64,000 nt of DNA from an uncultured Actinomyces sp. (GTDB lineage Bacteria; Actinomycetota; Actinomycetes; Actinomycetales; Actinomycetaceae), in NCBI GenBank assembly GCA_946998115.1, contig CAMPYB010000001.1, forward strand, positions 19,733 to 83,732, written 5' to 3'. Position numbers and translations under genes: made by a program. Shown here piece after piece: positions 56,532 to 64,000 of this stretch (the stretch's first letter is position 1; every line of letters starts with the position of its first letter). The notes beneath the pieces are model-generated. The model did no database searches, was not told where the DNA came from, and saw only the letters and a list, made by a program, of their open reading frames with translations.

Positions 56532-57530
56532 TTATAAATCATTTTCATGCCTTTTTAGACGTCTCATAAGCGACGCAACAGCTTGTTCTGGAGTTATTTT
56601 TCCTTCTATAATTTTGTATATAGCTTCTGTTATTGGCATTTTAACGCCAATTCTTTGACTCATTTCATATATCACTTTTGTAGCTGCTATGCCTTCAACA
56701 ACCATTCCGATTTCTTTTTGAGTTTGCTCAACATTATGCCCTTTACCTATAAGTATACCAGCTCTTCTGTTTCTAGAATGCATACTTGTACACGTAACTA
56801 TTAGGTCTCCCATTCCTGTAAGCCCAGCAAAAGTTTCACTCTCAGCACCAAGCGCCACACCAAAAGCCTTAATCTCACACATACCACGAGTCATAAGCGC
56901 AGCCTTTGAATTATCACCCAATCCTAAACCATCAGCTATACCCGCACCGAATGCAATAATATTTTTAGTAGCTCCACCAATTTCAACACCTAAAAGATCA
57001 TGATTAGTATAAACTTTAAAATATTCATTTATAAAAAAATCTTGCACTTTATCTGCTATACACATTTTAGAAGAAGAAGCTACAACCACTGTAGGTATTC
57101 TATTCACTACTTCCTCAGCATGTGAAGGACCTGATAATACAGAATAAGAATTTTCAGGCAATTGTTGTTTACAAACTTGTGACAAACGTAAAGCAGAATG
57201 ATTTTCCATACCTTTAGCAACATTCACTAATATTTGCCAAGGTTGAATAATATTTTTAATCTGCACACATATATTTCTAATCTGCTGAGATGGCACTGCT
57301 AAAACTACGAGCTCAGCATTTTCTATAGCTTCAAATAAATCATTTGTAGCTACTATTTTTTTATCTAAAACTACATTTGGCAAATATTTAGAGTTTGTAT
57401 TATTAGTATTAATTTGCTGAACTTGTTCACGGTTTCTACCCCAAATCACAACATCATGCTTGTTGTCATTCAATACGCTAGCAAGTGCTGTGCCCCAACT
57501 ACCTGCACCTAATATACATACCTTTGCCAT
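56532..57530 (-). CDS. gpsA: Glycerol-3-phosphate dehydrogenase [NAD(P)+]
   Basis: Makes glycerol-3-phosphate for phospholipids. 332 residues with N-terminal GAGSWGTALA (NAD-binding), VNVAKGME, SGPSHAEEV, the catalytic region EIGGATKNIIAFGAGI and GMGDLIVTCTS. AGGTAGAT precedes the ATG. It follows the M16 peptidase by 15 bases and probably shares its transcript. Confidence 0.97.
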   Translation of the reverse strand: MAKVCILGAGSWGTALASVLNDNKHDVVIWGRNREQVQQINTNNTNSKYLPNVVLDKKIVATNDLFEAIENAELVVLAVPSQQIRNICVQIKNIIQPWQILVNVAKGMENHSALRLSQVCKQQLPENSYSVLSGPSHAEEVVNRIPTVVVASSSKMCIADKVQDFFINEYFKVYTNHDLLGVEIGGATKNIIAFGAGIADGLGLGDNSKAALMTRGMCEIKAFGVALGAESETFAGLTGMGDLIVTCTSMHSRNRRAGILIGKGHNVEQTQKEIGMVVEGIAATKVIYEMSQRIGVKMPITEAIYKIIEGKITPEQAVASLMRRLKRHENDL

Positions 57531-57545
57531 ATCTACCTTTTTATA

Positions 57546-58883
57546 TTATACAGTCTTGCAATCTTGACCTAAAACACTAATTATTTGTGGTTTAGACATT
57601 AGTTCTCGAAAGAGGTGTTTCATGTCTTCACTTGTTACATGATTAATTCTTTTTATAGTCTCTTCAACAGAAATATAACGTCCAAAAATAAGCTCATGCC
57701 TTGCGAGCCTATTCATTCTAGACATATTATCTTCAAGCCCCATCAACATTACACCTTTTAACTGACCGCGTGTCATTTCTATTTCTTCATCGCTCAACCC
57801 ATTGTCTGCAACATCATGCAATTGCTCATTCATAAGATTTATTATTTCATTAGTGTTCTTAGGATTGCAACTTGCATATACTCCGAAAATACCATTATCA
57901 CTATAAGCTGTATCAAAAGCATATGTAGTATAAGCAAGTCCTCTTTTCTCTCTAATTTCTTGGAAAAGTCTAGATGACATTGAACCGCCTAAAGCAGAAT
58001 TAGCAACACTCATTACAATCAGTTGCGAGCTACTGGCATTTAAACCTTGAGTTCCTAAAAATATATGATTTTGTTGGCTATCTTTTTGAGTAAAATGTGT
58101 TCCTGAATATAAATCAATTTTGTTTAAAATATTATCTCTACGAACGGGTGCTACTGTTTTTTTAGTGTCCCATAAAGTTTTTTCTAAATTTTTCATGACC
58201 AATTCGCACACTTGCTCGTGTTGCACATTTCCGACAGCTACAACCACTAATTTTTCTGAAGAATAATTTTTATTATAATGCTCAATAACTTTTTCTCTGC
58301 AAACTTTTTCAATAGCCTCATATGTTCCGCCAACAGGACGCCCTAAACAATGATTGTAAAAAACATACTTACTAAAGTTATCATAAGCAACTTCATTAAG
58401 ATCATCTAAACTCATAGCCAGTTCATCAATAATCACTTGCTTTTCTACTTCAAATTCTTTACGTGCGATAGTTGATGATGTAACCATATCTAGCAATACT
58501 TGACAGGCCATAGGCAAATGCTCGTCCAGAACTCTAGCGTAATATGCTGTATACTCTTTAGCAGTTGCAGCGTTATTTTCTCCACCTATTCTGTCAAACG
58601 CTTGCGCTATATCTTTAGCAGATCTAGTTTGAGTGCCTTTGAAAAGCAAGTGTTCCAAAAAATGAGTTGCGCCATAAATTTCTTCATTTTCGTCACGTGA
58701 TCCCACTGGAAAATAACAAGCTATAGAAGCACTGAAAGTTGCTGGTACTTTTTCTGTTAAAACAGTAATACCGCCTGGCAGTATTGTTCTTCTAATAAAC
58801 GTCTGTTCTTCAATAGTTATATCAGCTTTTTTATGAGTATGATCAACTTTTTCTAGTGGAATAAATTCGTAATTTTCGAGCAT
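57546..58883 (-). CDS. M16-family zinc metallopeptidase
   Basis: 445-residue M16B peptidase with the inverted zinc motif HFLEH (HxxEH) near residue 73 and the downstream Glu region ELAMSLDD. Second half has the R/Y region typical of the family (REKRGLAYTTYAF). In many actinobacteria it lies behind rpsO-pnp, as here. AGGTAGAAA stands before the ATG. Substrate unknown. Confidence 0.93.
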   Translation of the reverse strand: MLENYEFIPLEKVDHTHKKADITIEEQTFIRRTILPGGITVLTEKVPATFSASIACYFPVGSRDENEEIYGATHFLEHLLFKGTQTRSAKDIAQAFDRIGGENNAATAKEYTAYYARVLDEHLPMACQVLLDMVTSSTIARKEFEVEKQVIIDELAMSLDDLNEVAYDNFSKYVFYNHCLGRPVGGTYEAIEKVCREKVIEHYNKNYSSEKLVVVAVGNVQHEQVCELVMKNLEKTLWDTKKTVAPVRRDNILNKIDLYSGTHFTQKDSQQNHIFLGTQGLNASSSQLIVMSVANSALGGSMSSRLFQEIREKRGLAYTTYAFDTAYSDNGIFGVYASCNPKNTNEIINLMNEQLHDVADNGLSDEEIEMTRGQLKGVMLMGLEDNMSRMNRLARHELIFGRYISVEETIKRINHVTSEDMKHLFRELMSKPQIISVLGQDCKTV

Positions 58884-58905
58884 TTTCTACCTAGGATAAT
58901 TAGGG

Positions 58906-58932
58906 AAAGCTAGGATAAAACATCCTAGCTTT
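58906..58932 (-). terminator. Terminator of pnp
   Basis: Perfect 11-base stem AAAGCTAGGAT / ATCCTAGCTTT with a 5-base loop, 7-8 bases after the pnp stop codon; TTT follows on the minus strand. Confidence 0.8.
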
Positions 58933-58939
58933 TCATTTT

Positions 58940-61279
58940 TCAGTCCTGTTTATTGAACTTTCTTATACGCGAACGAGGACGACGAGGCTTCTCTCTCTTT
59001 TCATCACTATCATTTTGCGTATTAGAATCACGTTCACGGAATTGTTCATTTCTATTATTAGAGTCTTCTTTTGCGGAAACTCCATCTATAACAGCATATA
59101 AATTAAGTTTACCTCGCGGATCTTTCTCAGCTATTTCAACTTCAATTTCTTGACCCACTGATAAGACTTCTTCTACATTATTTACTCTACGACCGCCAAC
59201 TAAACGCCTAATTTGTGATATGTGCAATAATCCATCACAACCAGGCAACAAAGTCACGAATGCTCCAAATGTTGTAGTTTTTACAACCGTTCCAATATAT
59301 CTTTCACCAGTTTGTGGCACTTTTGGATACACGATTGCTTTTACTAGATTTTCAGCTTTTTGTGCACTATAACCATCAACAGCTCCGATATAGACTGTGC
59401 CGTCATCTTCAACAGTTATTTCAGCACCTGTATCTTCCTGAATTTGGTTAATTGTTTTACCTTTAGGACCAATAACTTCACCAATTTTATCAACTGGTAT
59501 AGTCATCGATATAACACGTGGAGCTGTTTGGCTCATTTCATCAGGCTGATCAATAGCTCCGCTCATAACATCCAAAATATATAGTCGTGCTTGCTTAGCT
59601 TGCTTCAAAGCTGCAGCTAAAACTGTTGCTGGAATTCCATCCAACTTAGTGTCAAGCTGTATAGCTGTAATGAACTCGCTTGTACCAGCAACTTTAAAGT
59701 CCATGTCACCAAATGCATCTTCCATGCCTAGGATATCAGTTAAAGTTGCATATCTTGTTTCACCATTAATCTGATCACTCATGAGTCCCATTGCTATACC
59801 AGCTACAGGAGCCCTCAAAGGTACACCTGCATTCAATAAAGCTAGAGTAGAAGCGCACACGCTTCCCATCGATGTAGAACCGTTAGAACCTAAAGCTTCA
59901 GATACTTGACGTATAGCATAAGGGAAATCTTCACGTGAAGGAATAACTGGCAATAGTGCTCTTTCTGCTAACGCACCGTGTCCAATTTCACGACGTTTAG
60001 GCGAACCAACTCGACCAACTTCTCCTGTTGAGAACGGCGGGAAATTATACTGGTGCATATAACGTTTACGCGTAACAGGTGTTAGAGAATCAATCTGTTG
60101 TTCCATGCGCAACATATTTAAGGTTGTTACACCAAGAATTTGTGTTTCACCTCGTTCAAAAATTGAACTACCATGAACTCGTGGCAAAACGTCTACTTCC
60201 GCAGACAATGTACGTATATCTCTCAAACCACGGCCATCAATACGTTTCCCTTGAGTTAGAACTTTAGTGCGTACTACATGCTTTGTTAAAGCACGCAAAG
60301 CTGCAACAATTTCTTTCTCATATTCAGGAAATTCTTCTGTATCATATTTACTCGATAATTGTTGAACTGTTTCTTCAGCAATATCATCTAAAGCTTGTTC
60401 ACGTTGTTTCTTATCAACAATATTTGTAGCTTGCTGTATTTTTTCAGTAGCTAATTTTTCAACATCTTCATACTGTTCATCAGTATAATCATGGAATAAT
60501 TCAAATTCAGCTTGAGGCTTTGCGCACTCTTCAGCTAATCTTATTTGAGCTAAACAAAGTTCACGTATGAAAGGTTTTGCTAATTCTAGAGCATCAGCAA
60601 CTACTTCTTCAGTAGGAGCAATACCTCCAGCTTTAACTTTTTCCCAAGTGTTTTCAGTTCCTTCAGCTTCCACCATCATAACAGCGATGTCTTCGCCATC
60701 TTTTGTGTCTACAATACGACCAGCAACAACCATAGAAAATGTTGCTTTTTCTATTTCGCTATGCTTAGGAAAAGCTATCCAATGATCATCAATAAGGCTT
60801 AAACGTATGCCACCAATTGGACCAGAAAAAGGCAATCCTGCCAATTGTGTTGACATTGATGCAGCATTTATAGCTAAAACATCATATGCATCATCAGGAT
60901 GAATAGCTAAAATTGTTTCAACTATTTGCACTTCATTTCTTAGTCCCTTAGCGAACGATGGACGCAAAGGTCTATCAATCAATCTTGAAGCTAAAATTGC
61001 TTCTGTACCAGGCCTGCCTTCTCTACGAAAAAAGGAACCAGGTATTTTACCAGCAGCATACTGGCGTTCTTCAACATCTACAGTTAAAGGAAAAAAATCA
61101 AACTGCTCACGTGGAGTTGAGCTGACTGTTGTTGCGGACAATACTACTGTTTCATCATCTAAGTATGCCAAAGCACTACCAGCAGCTTGACATGCCAAAC
61201 GACCTGTTTCAAAACGTATAACACGTTTACCATAAGAACCATTATCAATTATGGCTTCACTAAATTTTGTGTCTTCCAA
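58940..61279 (-). CDS. pnp: Polyribonucleotide nucleotidyltransferase (PNPase)
   Basis: Phosphorolytic 3'-5' exoribonuclease and guanosine penta-/tetraphosphate-related enzyme in actinobacteria. 779 residues: two RNase PH-like domains (with GRREG and SMGSVCAS parts), a KH domain near 560-620 (IGPKGKTINQIQEDTGA in parts GPKGKTIN and EDTGAEI) and an S1 domain near 625-695, then a basic/acidic tail. The start codon is TTG, with AGGAGAGG six bases before it. A structured leader lies upstream. Confidence 0.97.
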   Translation of the reverse strand: MEDTKFSEAIIDNGSYGKRVIRFETGRLACQAAGSALAYLDDETVVLSATTVSSTPREQFDFFPLTVDVEERQYAAGKIPGSFFRREGRPGTEAILASRLIDRPLRPSFAKGLRNEVQIVETILAIHPDDAYDVLAINAASMSTQLAGLPFSGPIGGIRLSLIDDHWIAFPKHSEIEKATFSMVVAGRIVDTKDGEDIAVMMVEAEGTENTWEKVKAGGIAPTEEVVADALELAKPFIRELCLAQIRLAEECAKPQAEFELFHDYTDEQYEDVEKLATEKIQQATNIVDKKQREQALDDIAEETVQQLSSKYDTEEFPEYEKEIVAALRALTKHVVRTKVLTQGKRIDGRGLRDIRTLSAEVDVLPRVHGSSIFERGETQILGVTTLNMLRMEQQIDSLTPVTRKRYMHQYNFPPFSTGEVGRVGSPKRREIGHGALAERALLPVIPSREDFPYAIRQVSEALGSNGSTSMGSVCASTLALLNAGVPLRAPVAGIAMGLMSDQINGETRYATLTDILGMEDAFGDMDFKVAGTSEFITAIQLDTKLDGIPATVLAAALKQAKQARLYILDVMSGAIDQPDEMSQTAPRVISMTIPVDKIGEVIGPKGKTINQIQEDTGAEITVEDDGTVYIGAVDGYSAQKAENLVKAIVYPKVPQTGERYIGTVVKTTTFGAFVTLLPGCDGLLHISQIRRLVGGRRVNNVEEVLSVGQEIEVEIAEKDPRGKLNLYAVIDGVSAKEDSNNRNEQFRERDSNTQNDSDEKREKPRRPRSRIRKFNKQD

Positions 61280-61310
61280 AGACCTCTCCTATCAGGGTAA
61301 ATTTTCCTCA

Positions 61311-61410
61311 TTCGGCGGCCTTCGATTGAGACCCACGGATTACTATTTTCTCTACAGGACTTTCGCAAAACCTCTTTGGAAAAATCCGGAGGCCACTACC
61401 GACGGCCGAA
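61311..61410 (-). ncRNA. Candidate Actino-pnp leader RNA
   Basis: The 150-base gap between rpsO and pnp is much more GC-rich than the surrounding gaps. On the minus strand TTCGGC (61410-61405) pairs with GCCGAA (61316-61311) and CGGATT (61388-61383) with AATCCG (about 61341-61336), with GGTAGTGGCCTCCGGA and CTCAATCGAAGGCC between. This matches what I recall of the Actino-pnp motif, conserved upstream of pnp in Actinobacteria and thought to control it. A covariance-model search would decide. Confidence 0.6.
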
Positions 61411-61433
61411 CATTGGGAACTAAAACTTATGAA

Positions 61434-61458
61434 AGCCTAGAATTTTTAATCCTAGGCT
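61434..61458 (-). terminator. Hairpin after rpsO
   Basis: AGCCTAG / CTAGGCT stem with an AT loop, 14 bases after the rpsO stop codon; TTTC follows on the minus strand. Weak tail; may let transcription continue to pnp. Confidence 0.6.
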
Positions 61459-61471
61459 ATTTAAAAACTAA

Positions 61472-61741
61472 CTAACGGCGTAAACCTAAACGTTCAATCA
61501 ATGAACGATAACGTTCAATATCAATCTCAGCTAGATAACCTAGCATGCGACGACGTTTACCAACTAGCAACATTAGACCACGACGTGAATGGTGATCATG
61601 TTTATGCATTTTAAAATGCTCAGTCAAATCTTTAATACGCCTTGACAAAAGAGCAATTTGCACTTCAGGTGAACCTGTATCACCTTCATGTGTTGCATAT
61701 TCTTCAATAATTTGCTTCTTAATTTCTGGACTTAGCGACAC
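61472..61741 (-). CDS. rpsO: 30S ribosomal protein S15
   Basis: 89-residue 16S rRNA-binding protein. Family sequence is clear: EYATHEGDTGSPEVQIALL, LTEHFKMHKHDHHSRRGLL-type core in parts LTEHFKMHKHDHHSRRGL and RRMLGYL. The start codon is GTG with GGAGAG six bases upstream. Upstream of pnp as in most bacteria. Confidence 0.98.
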   Translation of the reverse strand: MSLSPEIKKQIIEEYATHEGDTGSPEVQIALLSRRIKDLTEHFKMHKHDHHSRRGLMLLVGKRRRMLGYLAEIDIERYRSLIERLGLRR

Positions 61742-61763
61742 AGCTTCTCTCCTTCATATAATC

Positions 61764-61825
61764 ATTGCACAGAGCCCAAAATCTAATATTTTAGGCACGA
61801 CACACCGTGGCCGATAAAACACGGC
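61764..61825 (-). promoter_or_regulatory. Two hairpins between ribF and rpsO
   Basis: GCC-AAAAT / ATTTT-GGC (61764-61796 region) and CCGTG / CACGG (61806-61825). Neither has a good T-tail; they may end ribF transcription or form an S15-responsive leader. Confidence 0.35.
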
Positions 61826-61832
61826 TTTGTTA

Positions 61833-62771
61833 TTATATCACACTTGCTGGCAAAACAGTAGCAGGATCAATTCTGTCAGGTTTAGGCACACCTAATATTT
61901 CAGCGCACTCACAAACATCCTTTTCCATCTGCGTCAACAAACCATCTAAAGAATCAAATTTCATCATAGGTCTCAAATACTTAATAAATTTAACCCCAAC
62001 TTGTTTATCATAAAAATTTAAATCCCCTCTGCCTAAAACATGCGCTTCCACAGATTTATTTTCAGCATCAAACTGATAATTTATTCCAACAGAAATAGCG
62101 CAAGGATACGAAACATTTTCACATGTTAAAATACCAGCATATACACCTTCTTTAGGTATAAAATCTAAATTTTTAATATCTAAATTAGCAGTGGGATACC
62201 CTATTTTACGACCATTTTTAAAACCGTGCACAACTGTTGAAAATAACTCAAAATCGCGCCCTAAATATTGACTTGCTTTTTCAACCTCACCATCATTCAA
62301 TAATTGTCTAATAATTGTTGAAGAATAACGCTGATTTTCAAAATTTATATTTTTAACAGTTTCAACCTCAAAACCATATTTTTTACCAAACTCTTTTAAT
62401 TCCACGATTCCAGCACTGTTATTACGACCAAATCTCATATCTTCACCAGCAACAACAACACACGCATTCGCTATTTTAATAAAATATTTTTCCACAAATT
62501 CTTCAGGTAACTGCTTTGCAAATGCAAGTGTATAATTCAAAATATGAACTTGATCAACACCAGCTTTTTTCAAAAACTCTACTCTTTTTCCTAAACTATA
62601 TAAAAGATGAACAGTTTTTTCTCCACTATGCACATTTACAGGATGCGGATCAAAGGTAAAAATAACACTTTTACATTTCAATCTTTTAGCTTTATCTACT
62701 ATCTTTTTAACAATCTGCTGATGTCCTTTATGGAAACCATCAAAAATACCGATGCCTACTACTGTTTTCAA
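61833..62771 (-). CDS. ribF: Bifunctional riboflavin kinase/FAD synthetase
   Basis: Converts riboflavin to FMN and then FAD. 312 residues: N-terminal adenylyltransferase with GIFDGFHKGHQQ and FTFDPHP, and C-terminal kinase with GRKIGYPTANLD and PKEGVYAG. Lies between truB and rpsO, a common actinobacterial order. The ATG is the natural family start. Confidence 0.96.
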   Translation of the reverse strand: MKTVVGIGIFDGFHKGHQQIVKKIVDKAKRLKCKSVIFTFDPHPVNVHSGEKTVHLLYSLGKRVEFLKKAGVDQVHILNYTLAFAKQLPEEFVEKYFIKIANACVVVAGEDMRFGRNNSAGIVELKEFGKKYGFEVETVKNINFENQRYSSTIIRQLLNDGEVEKASQYLGRDFELFSTVVHGFKNGRKIGYPTANLDIKNLDFIPKEGVYAGILTCENVSYPCAISVGINYQFDAENKSVEAHVLGRGDLNFYDKQVGVKFIKYLRPMMKFDSLDGLLTQMEKDVCECAEILGVPKPDRIDPATVLPASVI

Positions 62772-62885
62772 CGTATCTACCTTAGATTTTATATTCGCTA
62801 AAATTACTCAAAGACAAGCTCCCAACAATTATATTTTATTATTCATACCAAAACATACAATAGTAAATATTAATTGTAAAAATAT

Positions 62886-63992
62886 TTAAAATACGCATAA
62901 AGGTTTAATAAAATTACCTCTACGTTCCATTAATGCAACAATTTCATCTTTCGCATTGAATTCTCCCTGTGCTCCCTGAAGATTTTCTTCTTGCAAAACT
63001 TGTGAAAATGCGCATTCAACAGGTTTTTTACAAACCGATAAATATACACATTTAGATTTCTCATTTTTCGCAAAATTATTAGTTGAAAACGAAAAATCAT
63101 CACCTTTATTTAAATTATTTTCAATTCTATCCACAAAATTTTTGTAGTCTAAAAAGCCACCGGATCTTATTATATTCTTTTCTTTTTCAGAAACTACAAC
63201 ATAAGGAAAATATTTTTTAGCAACATCAACTAAAGACATAACACTTATTGGAGAAGGATTTTCAAAACAATTTTGTGCTTTTACAAATTCATTTAACTCT
63301 TCTATAGAAAAAGCATCTTCTATTGTAAAATCACCCACATTTTTTCTCTCAAGCCTTGACAAATAGCCACCGCATTTCAATTCCACACCTATATCCCTAG
63401 CTATCGATCTTACATATGTGCCTGATGAACAAACAACTTCAATATCAAACTCATAATATTTTGAATTTTCTTTTGAAACTCGTATATCTCCATTTTGTTT
63501 CAATGAATAAATTGTAATTTCACGTTTAGGAATTTCTACATTTTCTCCATTTCTAGCCAATTCATAAGCTCTTCTGCCATTTATTTTTATCGCAGAAACC
63601 TTGGAAGGCGCTTGCATAATTGTACCCGTAAATTTACAGTACAAATCGTTCAATTTTTGTTGCAACCCTTCATATTCGACTTCGTTACTTTTTATAATTT
63701 GCCCCATAGCATCATCTGTATCTGTAAAAGCTCCCAACACAACTGTCGCACTATAAGACTTCCACGTCGAAGATACATATTGCAACATGCGTGTAGCTTT
63801 TCCTACAGCTAAAACTAAAACACCTGTCGCCATTGGATCAAGAGTTCCCCCGTGCCCAATCTTTTTTGTATTAAACAAACGTCTCGCACATGATACTACA
63901 TCATGGCTAGTCATGCCTTTCGGTTTATTTATAACAATAAATCCATCATTTGCGACAGCAACAGCTCGTATAATATTTTTTGTAACGCTCAT
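62886..63992 (-). CDS. truB: tRNA pseudouridine(55) synthase
   Basis: Makes pseudouridine 55 in the T-loop of tRNAs. 368 residues, longer than the usual 290-310; extra residues lie in the C-terminal part (about 270-340), low-complexity and Asn/Lys/Ser-rich. Catalytic Asp in GGTLDPMATGVLVLAVG, plus KPKGMTSHDVV and SKVSAIKINGRRAYELAR parts. Start at 63992 is within the window, eight bases from the edge, so the gene seems complete. Confidence 0.95.
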   Translation of the reverse strand: MSVTKNIIRAVAVANDGFIVINKPKGMTSHDVVSCARRLFNTKKIGHGGTLDPMATGVLVLAVGKATRMLQYVSSTWKSYSATVVLGAFTDTDDAMGQIIKSNEVEYEGLQQKLNDLYCKFTGTIMQAPSKVSAIKINGRRAYELARNGENVEIPKREITIYSLKQNGDIRVSKENSKYYEFDIEVVCSSGTYVRSIARDIGVELKCGGYLSRLERKNVGDFTIEDAFSIEELNEFVKAQNCFENPSPISVMSLVDVAKKYFPYVVVSEKEKNIIRSGGFLDYKNFVDRIENNLNKGDDFSFSTNNFAKNEKSKCVYLSVCKKPVECAFSQVLQEENLQGAQGEFNAKDEIVALMERRGNFIKPLCVF

Positions 63993-64000
63993 CTACAACC

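Overview
The window is chromosomal DNA of an Actinomycetota bacterium with unusually AT-rich DNA (about one third G+C by eye). The lineage signal is gene content and order. A DUF3046 gene sits between a ClgR-type regulator and recA, and the order ftsK - pgsA - clgR - DUF3046 - recA - recX - cinA - miaB - miaA is the usual actinobacterial neighbourhood, although cinA normally lies upstream of clgR. A candidate Actino-pnp leader RNA precedes pnp, a TCG-type LexA box precedes recA, tRNA-Glu and tRNA-Gln lie near gltX, and LigA is oversized. The tRNA genes carry no encoded CCA. Bifidobacteriaceae or another host-adapted Actinomycetales lineage would fit, but I cannot fix the family from sequence alone. 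No phage, IS element, CRISPR array, rRNA or replication origin was seen.

Layout. 1-4.2 kb: murA (cut by the left edge), an unusual protein made of three RidA domains, and a GT4 glycosyltransferase. 4.3-9.8 kb: tRNA-Glu, tRNA-Gln, a TetR-controlled YhgE/Pip-type membrane protein with a perfect palindromic operator, and gltX. 9.9-17.2 kb: a MalY/PatB-like C-S lyase, a degenerate FAH-fold protein and three consecutive AGCS amino-acid/sodium symporters. 17.4-24.1 kb: the branched-chain amino acid genes ilvD(+), ilvE(-), ilvC(-), ilvN(-), ilvB(-). 24.5-29.2 kb: an ACT-domain malic enzyme and gatC-gatA-gatB. 29.2-41.8 kb: a long AT-rich gap with a possible small RNA, a cardiolipin-synthase-like PLD protein, ligA, an orphan EssC/EccC-like FtsK ATPase, an OatA-like acyltransferase, tRNA-Arg and a DinG-like helicase. 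41.9-50.8 kb: an RsmC-like methyltransferase, miaA, two YbjN-like proteins, miaB, cinA, recX, recA, DUF3046, clgR, pgsA. 50.8-64 kb: ftsK, a PfkB kinase, RNase J, gpsA, an M16 peptidase, pnp, rpsO, ribF and truB.

How it fits together. Glutamyl-tRNA synthetase, tRNA-Glu, tRNA-Gln and GatCAB together make the indirect route to Gln-tRNA(Gln). The ilv genes cover acetolactate synthase through transaminase; the three AGCS carriers next to them could balance small neutral amino acids. RidA removes reactive enamines made by PLP enzymes and is known elsewhere to protect IlvE-type transaminases, so a triple RidA protein in a genome with a MalY-like lyase and ilvE is a plausible functional link, but this is inference. 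The right third is translation, RNA-turnover and DNA-maintenance housekeeping.

The most unusual items are the three-domain RidA fusion, the orphan EssC/EccC-like ATPase, the FAH-family protein lacking its metal ligands, LigA with two large insertions, the perfect operator in front of the TetR/Pip pair, three perfect DnaA boxes in intergenic DNA, and a possible small RNA at 29.5 kb. I saw no clear multi-gene novel system. Start codons were chosen by ribosome-binding site and family N-terminus, and several differ from the longest possible reading frame.
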